Assembly (NCBI GenBank): GCA_964480425.1
Contig: CAYZPY010000018.1
Coordinates: 1 to 26,274, forward strand
Length of the DNA stretch: 26,274 nucleotides
Reading direction: 5' to 3'
DNA from: CAYYMD01 sp964480425
GTDB taxonomy: Bacteria; Planctomycetota; Phycisphaerae; SM23-33
The position numbers and the translations under genes were made by a program. Below are positions 7,196 to 18,078 of this stretch, piece after piece. Position 1 is the first letter of the stretch; every line of letters begins with the position of its first letter. The notes beneath the pieces were generated by a model, which had not been told where the DNA came from, did no database searches, and saw only the letters and a program-made list of their open reading frames with translations.

Positions 7196-8179
7196 ATGGC
7201 GATAAATTCCTCTGATAACTCTCCGTCGTCCGATGGTAAGAGCGGCAGCCGGCTCGTCGGCTGGCTGAAGCTCTTTCGCCCGCCTAATATTCTCACCGTC
7301 CCCGGCGACCAGCTGGCGGGATTTGTAATGGGCGGTATGGCGGTTGGAATCGGCGCCCGATGGTCGTCGGTCGACCTTGCATTTGCGATGATTGCCGGGG
7401 TTCTATTTTATGCGGCCGGTCTTGCATCCAACGATTTTTTCGACGCTCCCGTCGACAGGCGATGTCGCAGCGACAGGCCGATACCCGCCGGACTGGTCAA
7501 ACCGTCCGCGGCGCTGGCGGCGGCGATGGTCCTGACGGCCGGGGGCGTTTTGCTCGCCGTGCCGATAGGGTCCGATGCCCTTCTGGTGGCGGCGGTGCTG
7601 GCAGTTCTGATATACGCCTACAACGGGCTCTTAAAGCGAATAGCGCTTATCGGACCGGTCACGATGGGCCTTTGTCGCGGATTGAGCGTCCTGCTCGGGG
7701 CGGCGGTGACCGGACAAGGCGGTCTGATTCACGCGGTTCCACTGGTCGGTGCGGGGATATGGGTGGTCTACACGGCAGCAATTACGCAAATCGCACGCCG
7801 GGAGGCGCACACCGGCGAGATTCCATGGATATACCGTTACATTCCAAGGGGAGTGCTGACGCTGATGGGCGTGCTTATCGGATTTTGGATTTTCACCGCC
7901 TGGACGGATGCCGATACGCACGCCAGGATTGGCATGCTCATCTCGGCATTGTGCGCTATAGTAGCGCTTTGCGTTGCCGGAATATGTTACAGCAGATTAT
8001 CAGGGCGGGTGGACCCGCCGGTCGCACAGGCGACGGTGGGAATGCTGGTGAGAAATTTCACGTTTATGCAGGCGGCCGTTGTGGGGCTATACGGCGGGCC
8101 TTTCGTTTACGCGGCGGCGGCGCTGGCGTGCGGATGGATTATTTCTCATTTGCTGGGAAGGTGTTTTTATGCGAGTTAA
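7196..8179 (+). CDS. eboC: UbiA-like prenyltransferase, EboC-like
   Basis: A 327-residue integral membrane protein with about eight or nine hydrophobic helices. The first Asp-rich motif of UbiA enzymes is present as NDFFD (residues 79-83) followed by D87 and RPIPAG. The second conserved region is YNGLLKRIALIGPV. Family members attach a prenyl chain to an aromatic or polar acceptor, binding the diphosphate through magnesium at the Asp motif. I use the ATG at 7196; a GTG at 7187 is an in-frame alternative. Neither has a strong ribosome site. The stop lies 20 bases before the preferred start of the next gene, or overlaps it if that gene starts at GTG 8161. The acceptor is unknown, and EboC assignment depends on neighbours. 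Confidence 0.88.
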   Translation: MAINSSDNSPSSDGKSGSRLVGWLKLFRPPNILTVPGDQLAGFVMGGMAVGIGARWSSVDLAFAMIAGVLFYAAGLASNDFFDAPVDRRCRSDRPIPAGLVKPSAALAAAMVLTAGGVLLAVPIGSDALLVAAVLAVLIYAYNGLLKRIALIGPVTMGLCRGLSVLLGAAVTGQGGLIHAVPLVGAGIWVVYTAAITQIARREAHTGEIPWIYRYIPRGVLTLMGVLIGFWIFTAWTDADTHARIGMLISALCAIVALCVAGICYSRLSGRVDPPVAQATVGMLVRNFTFMQAAVVGLYGGPFVYAAAALACGWIISHLLGRCFYAS

Positions 8180-8199
8180 ACGGACCGGAGCGAATCGAA

Positions 8200-9480
8200 T
8201 TGGCGAATAAATTACTGATAGTACAGGCGGCCGCTCTGTCCAGGCCGGTGGAATGGTCAGGCCCGCAGTGGCGTCGGATGCAGAGCGTATTGCCGGCGGT
8301 GACGTGCACCGCCCAGGCGACGTTCCGCACGGCCTCGCCGCCCGCCGAACACGGCATGATCGCCAACGGTCGATATTTTCGCGACCTGCGAAAGGTCATG
8401 TTCTGGAAGCAGTCGGCGGAGTTGGTTGAAGGCGAGCGGATTTGGGAGCGCTTTGGCAAGGGCGGGCGCTCCGTGGCGATTCTGTTCTGGCAGCAGTCGC
8501 TGGGCGAAGATGCGGATATAATCCTCTCGCCCGCCCCAATACACAAGCACCACGGGGGTATGATCCAGGACTGCTACAGTCGCCCGGGCGACCTGTACCG
8601 TCGGATGTGCGAGAAAGTTGGCAGACCGTTCAAACTCCGTCAGTACTGGGGGCCGATGGCTTCTTACAAATCCGGCGACTGGATCGCACGCGCCACCGCC
8701 GAGGTCCTCGGCGACGACGAACTGGCGCCGGATTTGTGCCTGACGTACCTACCCACGCTGGATTACGAATTGCAGAGGCGCGGGCCGGGATATTCCAAAA
8801 AGGTCCGCCGTGCCTACGAGTACGTCCGGCGGCAACTGGAGATTTTGCACACGGCGGCTGCCGACAACGGATACGAGATAATCGTCTTTGGCGACTACCA
8901 CATCGTCCCCGCGCACAAGGCGGTGTTCCCCAACCGCATCCTGCGGCGAGTGGGATTGATGCAGACCAGGGAAATACGTGGTATGCTGTATCCTGACCTG
9001 TACGCCACGCCTGCACTGGCCATGGTCGACCACGAGATCGCGCACGTTTACGTGCAAAACGAGCGGGACATATCCGCGGTCGCCGATGCGCTGCGGGCCG
9101 ACGACGGCGTGGCGGATGTTTACGACCGCAGGCGACAGGCGGACGTGGGACTGGACCACCCCAACAGCGGCGAACTGGTGGCGGTTGCGTCCGAGGGTTG
9201 CTGGTTCGCATACCCGTGGTGGGAGGCGGCAAACCGGAAGCCCGACTACGCCGACCACGTGGACATCCACAACAAGCCCGGATTCGATCCGTGCGAGCTG
9301 TTTTGTGGCTTCCCCCCGGGTCGCGTCAGAACCGACACGGCGAAAGTCCGCGGCACTCACGGAAAGACCGGGCCCGACCGGGAGGTCGTGTACGCATCGA
9401 GCGTAGATTTTCAAACCGAACCCCGGGACCTTATCGAACTGTCCCGGTCCGCGAGAGAATGGATGGATTCGAAATTATGA
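8200..9480 (+). CDS. eboF: Alkaline-phosphatase-fold (nucleotide pyrophosphatase-like) protein, EboF-like
   Basis: About 426 residues, related to the nucleotide pyrophosphatase/phosphodiesterase branch of the alkaline phosphatase superfamily. Recognisable segments are LPAVTCTAQATF (region of the nucleophile Thr), EHGMIANGRYFRDL, WGPMASYKSGDWIA, TYLPTLDYELQRRGPG, DHEIAHVYV, LDHPNSGELVAVA and VDIHNKPGFDPCELF. These fit the Ebo-cluster phosphatase-like protein. I choose the TTG at 8200, with GGAG nine bases upstream and LANKLLIVQ following, but GTG 8161 is possible; the frame stays open far upstream inside eboC as an artefact. Oddity: the first-strand Asp metal ligand expected in this fold appears to be Gln (LLIVQAAAL). 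The stop overlaps eboD as ATGA. The reaction is unknown, and activity is uncertain. Confidence 0.85.
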   Translation: MANKLLIVQAAALSRPVEWSGPQWRRMQSVLPAVTCTAQATFRTASPPAEHGMIANGRYFRDLRKVMFWKQSAELVEGERIWERFGKGGRSVAILFWQQSLGEDADIILSPAPIHKHHGGMIQDCYSRPGDLYRRMCEKVGRPFKLRQYWGPMASYKSGDWIARATAEVLGDDELAPDLCLTYLPTLDYELQRRGPGYSKKVRRAYEYVRRQLEILHTAAADNGYEIIVFGDYHIVPAHKAVFPNRILRRVGLMQTREIRGMLYPDLYATPALAMVDHEIAHVYVQNERDISAVADALRADDGVADVYDRRRQADVGLDHPNSGELVAVASEGCWFAYPWWEAANRKPDYADHVDIHNKPGFDPCELFCGFPPGRVRTDTAKVRGTHGKTGPDREVVYASSVDFQTEPRDLIELSRSAREWMDSKL

Positions 9481-10691
9481 GCAATAACCATGCCGATAAA
9501 TCAACGAAGCCGGGGTGTGAAGTATTTTCGACTTACAGGCAGCAGTTTGCCGTGGATTTCGAGTACCCGGTGCACTTCACCAGGGGCGTGTTCGATACGG
9601 ACAATCGTCTCCTTGCCGAGGTGCTGGACAGGTACGACGAATCCCGCCGGCATCGGGCGGCAGTGGTGGTGGACGCAGGACTGGACAAGGCCCAGGACAA
9701 CCTGACCGGACGAATTAAGGAATACTTTCACGAGCACTTGGACGAAATGGAACTGGTCACCGAGCCGATGCTCGTCCCCGGCGGCGAGGCCGCAAAAAAC
9801 GACTGGAAGCCGGTGCGCGACCTGATGTGGATGATGGGCAACCTCCACCTGGACCGGCAGAGTTACGTAATAGTCGTCGGAGGCGGGGCGGTGCTTGACA
9901 TGGCCGGCTTTGCCGCCTCGATTGTGCATCGGGGACTGCGCGTGGTCCGCATTCCGACCACGGTGCTGGCGCAGAACGACGGGGGCATTGGCGTCAAAAA
10001 CGGCATGAACGAGCACGCCCAGAAGAACTTCGTGGGCACGTTCGCCCCTCCGTTTGCGGTGATTAACGACCTGGACGTGGTGGCCTCGCTTAACGACGTC
10101 CACTGGCGGGGCGGAATTGCAGAGGCCTTCAAGGTGGCGATTATCCGGGACCGCGAGTTTTTCGACTTCCTGTGCGCCTCGGCCAAAGATTTAAAAAAAC
10201 GCGACCGCGAGGCGATGGACTGTCTCATCTACCGCTGCGCGGTGCTGCACCTGGAGCACATACGCACCGCCGGCGACCCGTTCGAGTTCGGCCGGTCCAG
10301 GCCGCTGGATTTCGGGCACTGGGCGGGGCACCAGATTGAGACGATGACCGATTACAAAACCGGTCACGGACAGGCGGTGTCAATCGGCATCGGCATCGAT
10401 TCCTGCTATGCCGCCGCCAAGGGCCTGCTCAAGCAGGACGAACTGGAGCGGATACTGACCGGTCTGTGCGACAGCGGCCTGCCGCTGTGGCACGAATGCC
10501 TGCGACGGAGGAACTCGGCCGGCGAACTGGAGGTTCTTGCCGGTCTGGACAAATTCCGCGAGCACCTCGGCGGCGAGTTGACGATTACGCTACCCGACGG
10601 TATCGGACACAAGGTGGAAGTGCATCACATGGACACCGACGTAATCGAGCAGGCGGTGCGCACGTGCCGCGGCCTGCATCGCGAATCTTAG
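9477..10691 (+). CDS. eboD: 3-dehydroquinate synthase-like protein, EboD-like
   Basis: A 404-residue protein of the dehydroquinate synthase/sedoheptulose-7-phosphate cyclase fold. The NAD-binding loop VVGGGAVLDMAGFAAS begins at residue 133, followed by RIPTTVLAQNDGGIGVKNG, then WRGGIAEAFKVA, and the metal-binding histidines in DFGHWAGHQIE and TGHGQAVSIGIG. The substrate-binding regions differ from the shikimate-pathway AroB (for example GMNEHAQKNFVGTFAPP), so a dedicated sugar-phosphate cyclisation within the Ebo pathway is more likely than aromatic synthesis. The ATG at 9477 overlaps the eboF stop as ATGA. The open frame upstream of it is a shadow of eboF. The eboE start is 17 bp downstream. 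True substrate unknown. Confidence 0.9.
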   Translation: MSNNHADKSTKPGCEVFSTYRQQFAVDFEYPVHFTRGVFDTDNRLLAEVLDRYDESRRHRAAVVVDAGLDKAQDNLTGRIKEYFHEHLDEMELVTEPMLVPGGEAAKNDWKPVRDLMWMMGNLHLDRQSYVIVVGGGAVLDMAGFAASIVHRGLRVVRIPTTVLAQNDGGIGVKNGMNEHAQKNFVGTFAPPFAVINDLDVVASLNDVHWRGGIAEAFKVAIIRDREFFDFLCASAKDLKKRDREAMDCLIYRCAVLHLEHIRTAGDPFEFGRSRPLDFGHWAGHQIETMTDYKTGHGQAVSIGIGIDSCYAAAKGLLKQDELERILTGLCDSGLPLWHECLRRRNSAGELEVLAGLDKFREHLGGELTITLPDGIGHKVEVHHMDTDVIEQAVRTCRGLHRES

Positions 10692-10708
10692 TAAATGGGA
10701 TTTTCTGT

Positions 10709-11902
10709 ATGCTTGTTCAGGACAGTCCGCAACTGCATCTTACATATTGCCTCAATATTCACCCCGGCGAGACCTGGGCGGAGAACCTCCAGGCCATCCG
10801 CCGAGACGCACTGCGCGTGCGGGATAAGGTTTGTCCGGGTCGTGCGTTCGGGCTGGGCCTGCGGCTTGGGACGAAAGCGTCCCGGCAGTTGAACACCGCC
10901 GACGAGATAGATGCGTTCCGTGAATTTCTGGCAGGGCAGAATCTGTATGTGTTCACCATAAACGGCTTTCCTTATGGGGAGTTTCACGGACGTGCGGTCA
11001 AGCAGGACGTGTATCGTCCCGACTGGCGGCGGCCTCAGCGTCGGGATTACACGCTTGCCTTGGCCCAGATACTGGCGGAGCTGCTGCCCGAAGGCGCCAC
11101 CGGGAGCATTTCGACCGTTCCCGTATCCTACAAGCCGTGGATAAACGAGGATGCCGAACTCGATCTCGCCGTGGTGAACCTGGCCGACGTGTCCGAGGCG
11201 TTGGCCTGTTTATATGAGCGCAAGGGGCGGGAAATAATCCTGGCGTTGGAGCCGGAGCCGGACTGCGTCATCGAAACGTCCACCGAGGCGGTGGATTTTC
11301 TGTGCGGCCGGCTGCGTGTTTGGGGCGCGCGGCGCCTGCAAAAAATTCACGGCCGCGACGGCGCCGACGCCGAGGAAATACTCCGCCGACACGTTGGCGT
11401 ATGCGTTGACACCGCCCATCACGCAGTCCAGTTCGAAGACCCCGCCGAGGCGCTTGACCGTTTCCAGGACGCCGGCGTTCGGGTCGGCAAGATACAACTA
11501 AGCGCCGCTCTGGAGACGACAGACCCCGCCCGCCTGAAGGCGTTCGGCGACGAGATATATCTGCACCAGGTCAAGGCGCGGCGGACCGACGGGCGGGTAG
11601 TGGGGTATCCGGACCTGCCCGAGGCGTTAAAGAGCATTGAGTTCTCCCCGCCGTCCGGTGACGTTTGGCGCGTGCATTATCACGTGCCTTTGTTCTGGAC
11701 GGGTGGGGATAAACTTGCCTCGACCGCCGGGTCGCTTGTCGGCGAATTCGCACAAAGACTCCGCCGCGGCGCGTGCAGTCGCCTGGAAATAGAGACCTAC
11801 ACCTTCGACGTCCTGCCGGAGGAAATCAAGACCGCCGACGTGGCCGACTCCATTGCCGGCGAGTACCGCTGGGTGCTGGAACACCTGCTGAAAAAACCCT
11901 AA
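10709..11902 (+). CDS. eboE: Xylose-isomerase-like TIM barrel metabolite traffic protein, EboE-like
   Basis: A 397-residue TIM-barrel protein of the sugar phosphate isomerase/AP-endonuclease type. It begins with LTYCLNIHPGETWAENL and contains LALEPEPDCVIET, VCVDTAHHAVQFEDP (D234-H238), GKIQLSAALE and VHYHVPLFW, ending with EIETYTFDVLP. The acidic and histidine residues on these strands could bind a metal. These features match EboE, the last gene of many Ebo clusters. The ATG at 10709 is the only sensible start just after eboD. The cluster ends here, followed by a weak CGTCA/TGACG inverted repeat (11903-11918). Biochemical activity is not established from sequence. Confidence 0.87.
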   Translation: MLVQDSPQLHLTYCLNIHPGETWAENLQAIRRDALRVRDKVCPGRAFGLGLRLGTKASRQLNTADEIDAFREFLAGQNLYVFTINGFPYGEFHGRAVKQDVYRPDWRRPQRRDYTLALAQILAELLPEGATGSISTVPVSYKPWINEDAELDLAVVNLADVSEALACLYERKGREIILALEPEPDCVIETSTEAVDFLCGRLRVWGARRLQKIHGRDGADAEEILRRHVGVCVDTAHHAVQFEDPAEALDRFQDAGVRVGKIQLSAALETTDPARLKAFGDEIYLHQVKARRTDGRVVGYPDLPEALKSIEFSPPSGDVWRVHYHVPLFWTGGDKLASTAGSLVGEFAQRLRRGACSRLEIETYTFDVLPEEIKTADVADSIAGEYRWVLEHLLKKP

Positions 11903-11918
11903 CGTCATAATATTGACG
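11903..11918 (+). terminator. Weak inverted repeat after the Ebo-type cluster
   Basis: CGTCA-N6-TGACG directly follows the eboE stop and is followed by a modest T-rich stretch (ACTTTGATTTTCC). The stem is only 5 bp, so terminator function is doubtful. Confidence 0.25.
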
Positions 11919-11939
11919 ACTTTGATTTTCCCCTCGGGC

Positions 11940-11968
11940 TTGCCAGTTGTTTGGTGCGATGATAGAAT
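11940..11968 (+). promoter_or_regulatory. Promoter of tRNA-Gly
   Basis: TTGCCA (11940-11945), exactly 17 bp, then TAGAAT (11963-11968). Predicted transcription start is about five bases before the mature tRNA at 11980. Confidence 0.65.
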
Positions 11969-11979
11969 TCCGCTTATTC

Positions 11980-12053
11980 GCGGGCGTAGCTCAATTGGCT
12001 AGAGCGTCAGCCTTCCAAGCTGAATGTTGGCGGTTCGAGTCCGCTCGCCCGCT
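11980..12053 (+). tRNA. tRNA-Gly (anticodon TCC)
   Basis: A 74-nt tRNA. The acceptor stem GCGGGCG pairs perfectly with CGCCCGC (12046-12052), and the discriminator is T12053, as usual for tRNA-Gly. The anticodon stem TCAGC/GCTGA encloses CTTCCAA, giving TCC at 12014-12016. The T arm is GGTTCGAGTCC. CCA is not encoded. Confidence 0.97.
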
Positions 12054-12059
12054 TGTTGA

Positions 12060-12167
12060 GCACCAAAACAGACACTTTTTCGCATCGAAGTCCGGGATCA
12101 ACCGGCTCAAATTTGATGCGTAAATAATCGGATAAAGTCTCATATGTCTGTTTTGGTGCCGGACTTC
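12060..12167. repeat. Structured element with nested and competing inverted repeats
   Basis: GCACCAAAACAGACA (12060-12074) is the exact reverse complement of 12145-12159. Inside are CGCATC/GATGCG (12081-12086 with 12115-12120) and CCGG/CCGG (12092-12105). A second repeat, GAAGTCCGG (12088-12095 region), pairs with CCGGACTTC (12159-12167), partly competing with the others. No reading frame is evident. It could be a non-autonomous palindromic element or a structured RNA. Confidence 0.6.
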
Positions 12168-12181
12168 ACTTTCGTGTGCTT

Positions 12182-12199
12182 AATCCGCTGCCGCGGATT
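12182..12199. terminator. Hairpin downstream of tRNA-Gly region
   Basis: AATCCGC-TGCC-GCGGATT is a perfect 7-bp stem with a 4-nt loop, followed by GTTTATT. It could end transcription from the tRNA-Gly promoter or the element before it. The following T-tract is short. The remaining bases to 12306 hold the leader of the DUF255 gene and no other recognised signal. Confidence 0.4.
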
Positions 12200-12306
12200 G
12201 TTTATTCGGACCCAAAGCAAATCTCCGGCGACATATAAATAATCCCGTCCGCATAGAATGATAACGGGCGACGCGGTAAATGAAAAAAACGCGCGCCGGA
12301 GAATAT

Positions 12307-14606
<2,300 letters not shown>

Positions 14607-14615
14607 GTCGCCATC

Positions 14616-14628
14616 GCCGCCGGGCGGC
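14616..14628. repeat. GC palindrome between convergent genes
   Basis: GCCGCC-G-GGCGGC lies in the 38-bp space between the DUF255 stop and the lipoprotein stop. It could be a transcription barrier for both strands, but there is no T-tract. Confidence 0.4.
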
Positions 14629-14644
14629 AGCACCCAAGCGGCGT

Positions 14645-15166
14645 TTATTTCTGTTTGTCCGCGTTCAGGCGGTTGTAAATGTCCGTCAGTATCGCGTGCT
14701 CCATGCGCCGGTCGCGTCGGACGGTCTGCCAGTTGCGATTCTGCTGGGGCGTAGTGGCGGCTTCAATTTCGGCTGGGCTCTGGTTGGGTACGGTGTCGTA
14801 TTTGGCGCCTTCCCACGTATCGTGGTGTATCATGTCCGGCTGGAGCTTTTGAACCTCCACCAAAACACTGGCAACGACGTCGCCGTCCTTGCGATACATG
14901 TTAAGGGTGCCTATCCGCCTCATCTGATTGGCGCCGATAATCTGTTCGGTTTCGCCATTGATGTGTTCGGGCTTGGAGGTGATTTTGCCGGTGAACATGT
15001 CCGCCTCGTCGATGGTGAAATATTGCGCAAATACGTTTGCGGCGCTTGCAAATGCCTGGTCGAACTCCATTGGACCAATCGTGCGCTTTGTACCGGGACC
15101 CATGGAGCCGCATCCGCAGGCCGTTATTATTACCGCCAGGATAATCGGTGAAAATATACGTTTCAT
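14645..15166 (-). CDS. Putative lipoprotein of unknown function
   Basis: A 173-residue protein I do not recognise. It has a lipoprotein signal: a basic start (MKR), a hydrophobic stretch and a lipobox ITAC with Cys17, so it is probably anchored in a membrane facing the periplasm. The mature part has a mixed alpha/beta character (FDQAFASAANVFAQYF, NMYRKDGDVVASVLVEVQ) and a charged Asn/Gln-rich C-terminal region. AGGAG lies seven bases before the ATG. It is convergent with the DUF255 gene and lies just downstream of guaB on the same strand, with about 60 bp between them, so it could be read from the guaB transcript. Confidence 0.8.
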   Translation of the reverse strand: MKRIFSPIILAVIITACGCGSMGPGTKRTIGPMEFDQAFASAANVFAQYFTIDEADMFTGKITSKPEHINGETEQIIGANQMRRIGTLNMYRKDGDVVASVLVEVQKLQPDMIHHDTWEGAKYDTVPNQSPAEIEAATTPQQNRNWQTVRRDRRMEHAILTDIYNRLNADKQK

Positions 15167-15229
15167 TGCATCTCTCCTTATTCGTGCCGGTGCCGTATTT
15201 CCTGATTAATTATATCCGCCGGTTCGGTA

Positions 15230-16699
<1,470 letters not shown>

Positions 16700-16893
16700 G
16701 GTGTTAAATAAACGGTTCCTGGATTTTTAATTAGTTACATAAGACTATTTCGCCGCGAGCGCGCTTTCAAGAAAAATGCGCACCGACGCACGACAGGGGC
16801 TTTGGGGCGCCGCACGAGGCGGTCGATTATTTGCCCTGCGGTAATTTCACTTGCCCGGCGTATCTGTCGATATACCCGATAGACCAATTGTGA

Positions 16894-16899
16894 TATAAA
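16894..16899 (+). promoter_or_regulatory. Possible extended -10 element before the UPF0175-like gene
   Basis: TGATATAAA contains a TATAAA hexamer with a TG-type extension about 20 bases before the ATG. No convincing -35 is visible. Confidence 0.25.
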
Positions 16900-16920
16900 C
16901 TTAATTCATAGGAGCATGTT

Positions 16921-17151
16921 ATGCAACTCCAACTGCCAGATGAAGTTATAAACAGGACTCGCAGCAGGCCCGAGGGGCTCCGCATGGCGCTGGCCATTCA
17001 GATGTACTGCGATAACAGGGTCGATCACCAGGATGCCTGCAAGATCGCCGGTGTCGCCCCGGAGTGGTTCAATCGCGAACTGCTGATGAGGGGGCTGAAC
17101 ATCCAGCAGTTCACCCCGGTCAGATATTCCGTAAAAAGGGCGGCCGGCTGA
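16921..17151 (+). CDS. UPF0175-like small protein, possible antitoxin/regulator
   Basis: A 76-residue protein. The segment LRMALAIQMYCDNRVDHQDACKIAGVAPEWFNRELLMRG has the pattern of UPF0175 proteins, which carry a short helix-turn-helix-like fold (small residues in ACKIAGV followed by the recognition-like helix) and are often partners of PIN-domain toxins. A clear GGAG lies six bases before the ATG. No toxin gene is adjacent: coaE begins 52 bp downstream on the same strand and guaB is divergent upstream. It may be an orphan antitoxin or a housekeeping regulator. The similarity is from memory and is moderate. Confidence 0.65.
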   Translation: MQLQLPDEVINRTRSRPEGLRMALAIQMYCDNRVDHQDACKIAGVAPEWFNRELLMRGLNIQQFTPVRYSVKRAAG

Positions 17152-17203
17152 GTCGAAACCGGATGCTTGACTTGTTCCCCTTTGGGGCGTAAATCCGGTT
17201 GGC

Positions 17204-17830
17204 ATGACCGGAAAAACGACAAAGCCAGTTATCGGGGTGGTTGGTGGAATCGGTGCGGGCAAAACTACCGTCGCCGGAGAATTCGGCAAACTCGGCTGCC
17301 ACGTTATTGACGGCGACGCAATAGGGCACGAAATCCTCAACGACAGGCAGGTTAAAAACAAGGTGCGTAAACACTGGGGACAGAATGTGTTCGACGAACA
17401 GGACCGTATTAACCGCGGCGCCCTTGGTCGGATAGTTTTTTCCGACCCGGCGCAGATGGCGGAGCTCAATCGAATTACGCATCCGCACATCCGCTGGCGC
17501 ATGCGGGAGCAAATTCGAACGGCCGAAAAATCCCCGCGAGTCCCCGCCGCGGTGCTCGACGCCGCAGTGCTTTTCGAGGCAGGGTGGGATAAAATGTGCA
17601 CGCACACCGTATTTGTCGACGCCGACGAGCAAACCAGGCGCCGGCGGACCGAAGCGAATAAGGGGTGGAGCCGACGCCGGTGGAAAAACGGAGAAAATCT
17701 TCAAATTTCTCTGGACAAAAAGAGGAGCATGTGCGATTATACTATTAACAGCAGCTCAGACGAATCACACCTGCCACGACAGGTCCGCGATGTTTTCAAG
17801 CAGATAATCCGCAATAAGGGTCATTCATAA
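17204..17830 (+). CDS. coaE: Dephospho-CoA kinase
   Basis: A 208-residue cytoplasmic P-loop kinase that phosphorylates the 3' hydroxyl of dephospho-CoA in the last step of CoA synthesis. The Walker A loop is GGIGAGKT (residues 14-21). Typical family segments follow: VIDGDAIGHEIL, NRGALGRIVFSDP, LNRITHPHI, VLDAAVLFEAGWD, and near the C-terminus SLDKKRSMCDYTINSSS. The region between the last two has an extra basic stretch (GWSRRRWKNGENLQI) where the usual RxxxQ motif lies. Length is normal. It follows the small UPF0175-like gene and precedes rho by about 250 bp. Confidence 0.95.
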   Translation: MTGKTTKPVIGVVGGIGAGKTTVAGEFGKLGCHVIDGDAIGHEILNDRQVKNKVRKHWGQNVFDEQDRINRGALGRIVFSDPAQMAELNRITHPHIRWRMREQIRTAEKSPRVPAAVLDAAVLFEAGWDKMCTHTVFVDADEQTRRRRTEANKGWSRRRWKNGENLQISLDKKRSMCDYTINSSSDESHLPRQVRDVFKQIIRNKGHS

Positions 17831-17840
17831 TAGTTTGTTG

Positions 17841-17870
17841 TATAATGTAAGTGAATACGTCGAATACGTC
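17841..17870 (+). promoter_or_regulatory. Putative rho leader promoter and tandem repeat
   Basis: A perfect TATAAT at 17841-17846 lies about 230 bp before rho, followed by two tandem copies of GAATACGTC (17853-17861, 17862-17870). No good -35 is visible. A leader of about 225 nt would follow, long enough for the autoregulation known for rho in other bacteria. I see no further clear element in the leader. Confidence 0.35.
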
Positions 17871-18078
17871 GAAGCACGCTTGTTTTTAATCATGCCGAAT
17901 TAGTCTTCCATCGCATTGACGTGCAAATTTTACTTATTCGGTCAAACGGCCGGTTGATCAGACGCATTCCTGAAAACGTTGAATCGCTCATCAGAGCCAC
18001 ACCCGGCCAAAACGCTTCGGCACTAAGCAAACCTTTTGAAAAAGTCGTTTTATCACACGAGTGGAGGTTACAGACAAG

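Noticed and set aside
7360..8199. Long open frame upstream of the EboF-like gene
   Set aside because: It lies inside eboC in another frame, and its product is Arg/Gly-rich without family features; the real gene begins near 8200 (or 8161).
10466..10708. Open frame extending EboE upstream
   Set aside because: It overlaps the end of eboD, and the sequence before the ATG at 10709 has no conserved features.
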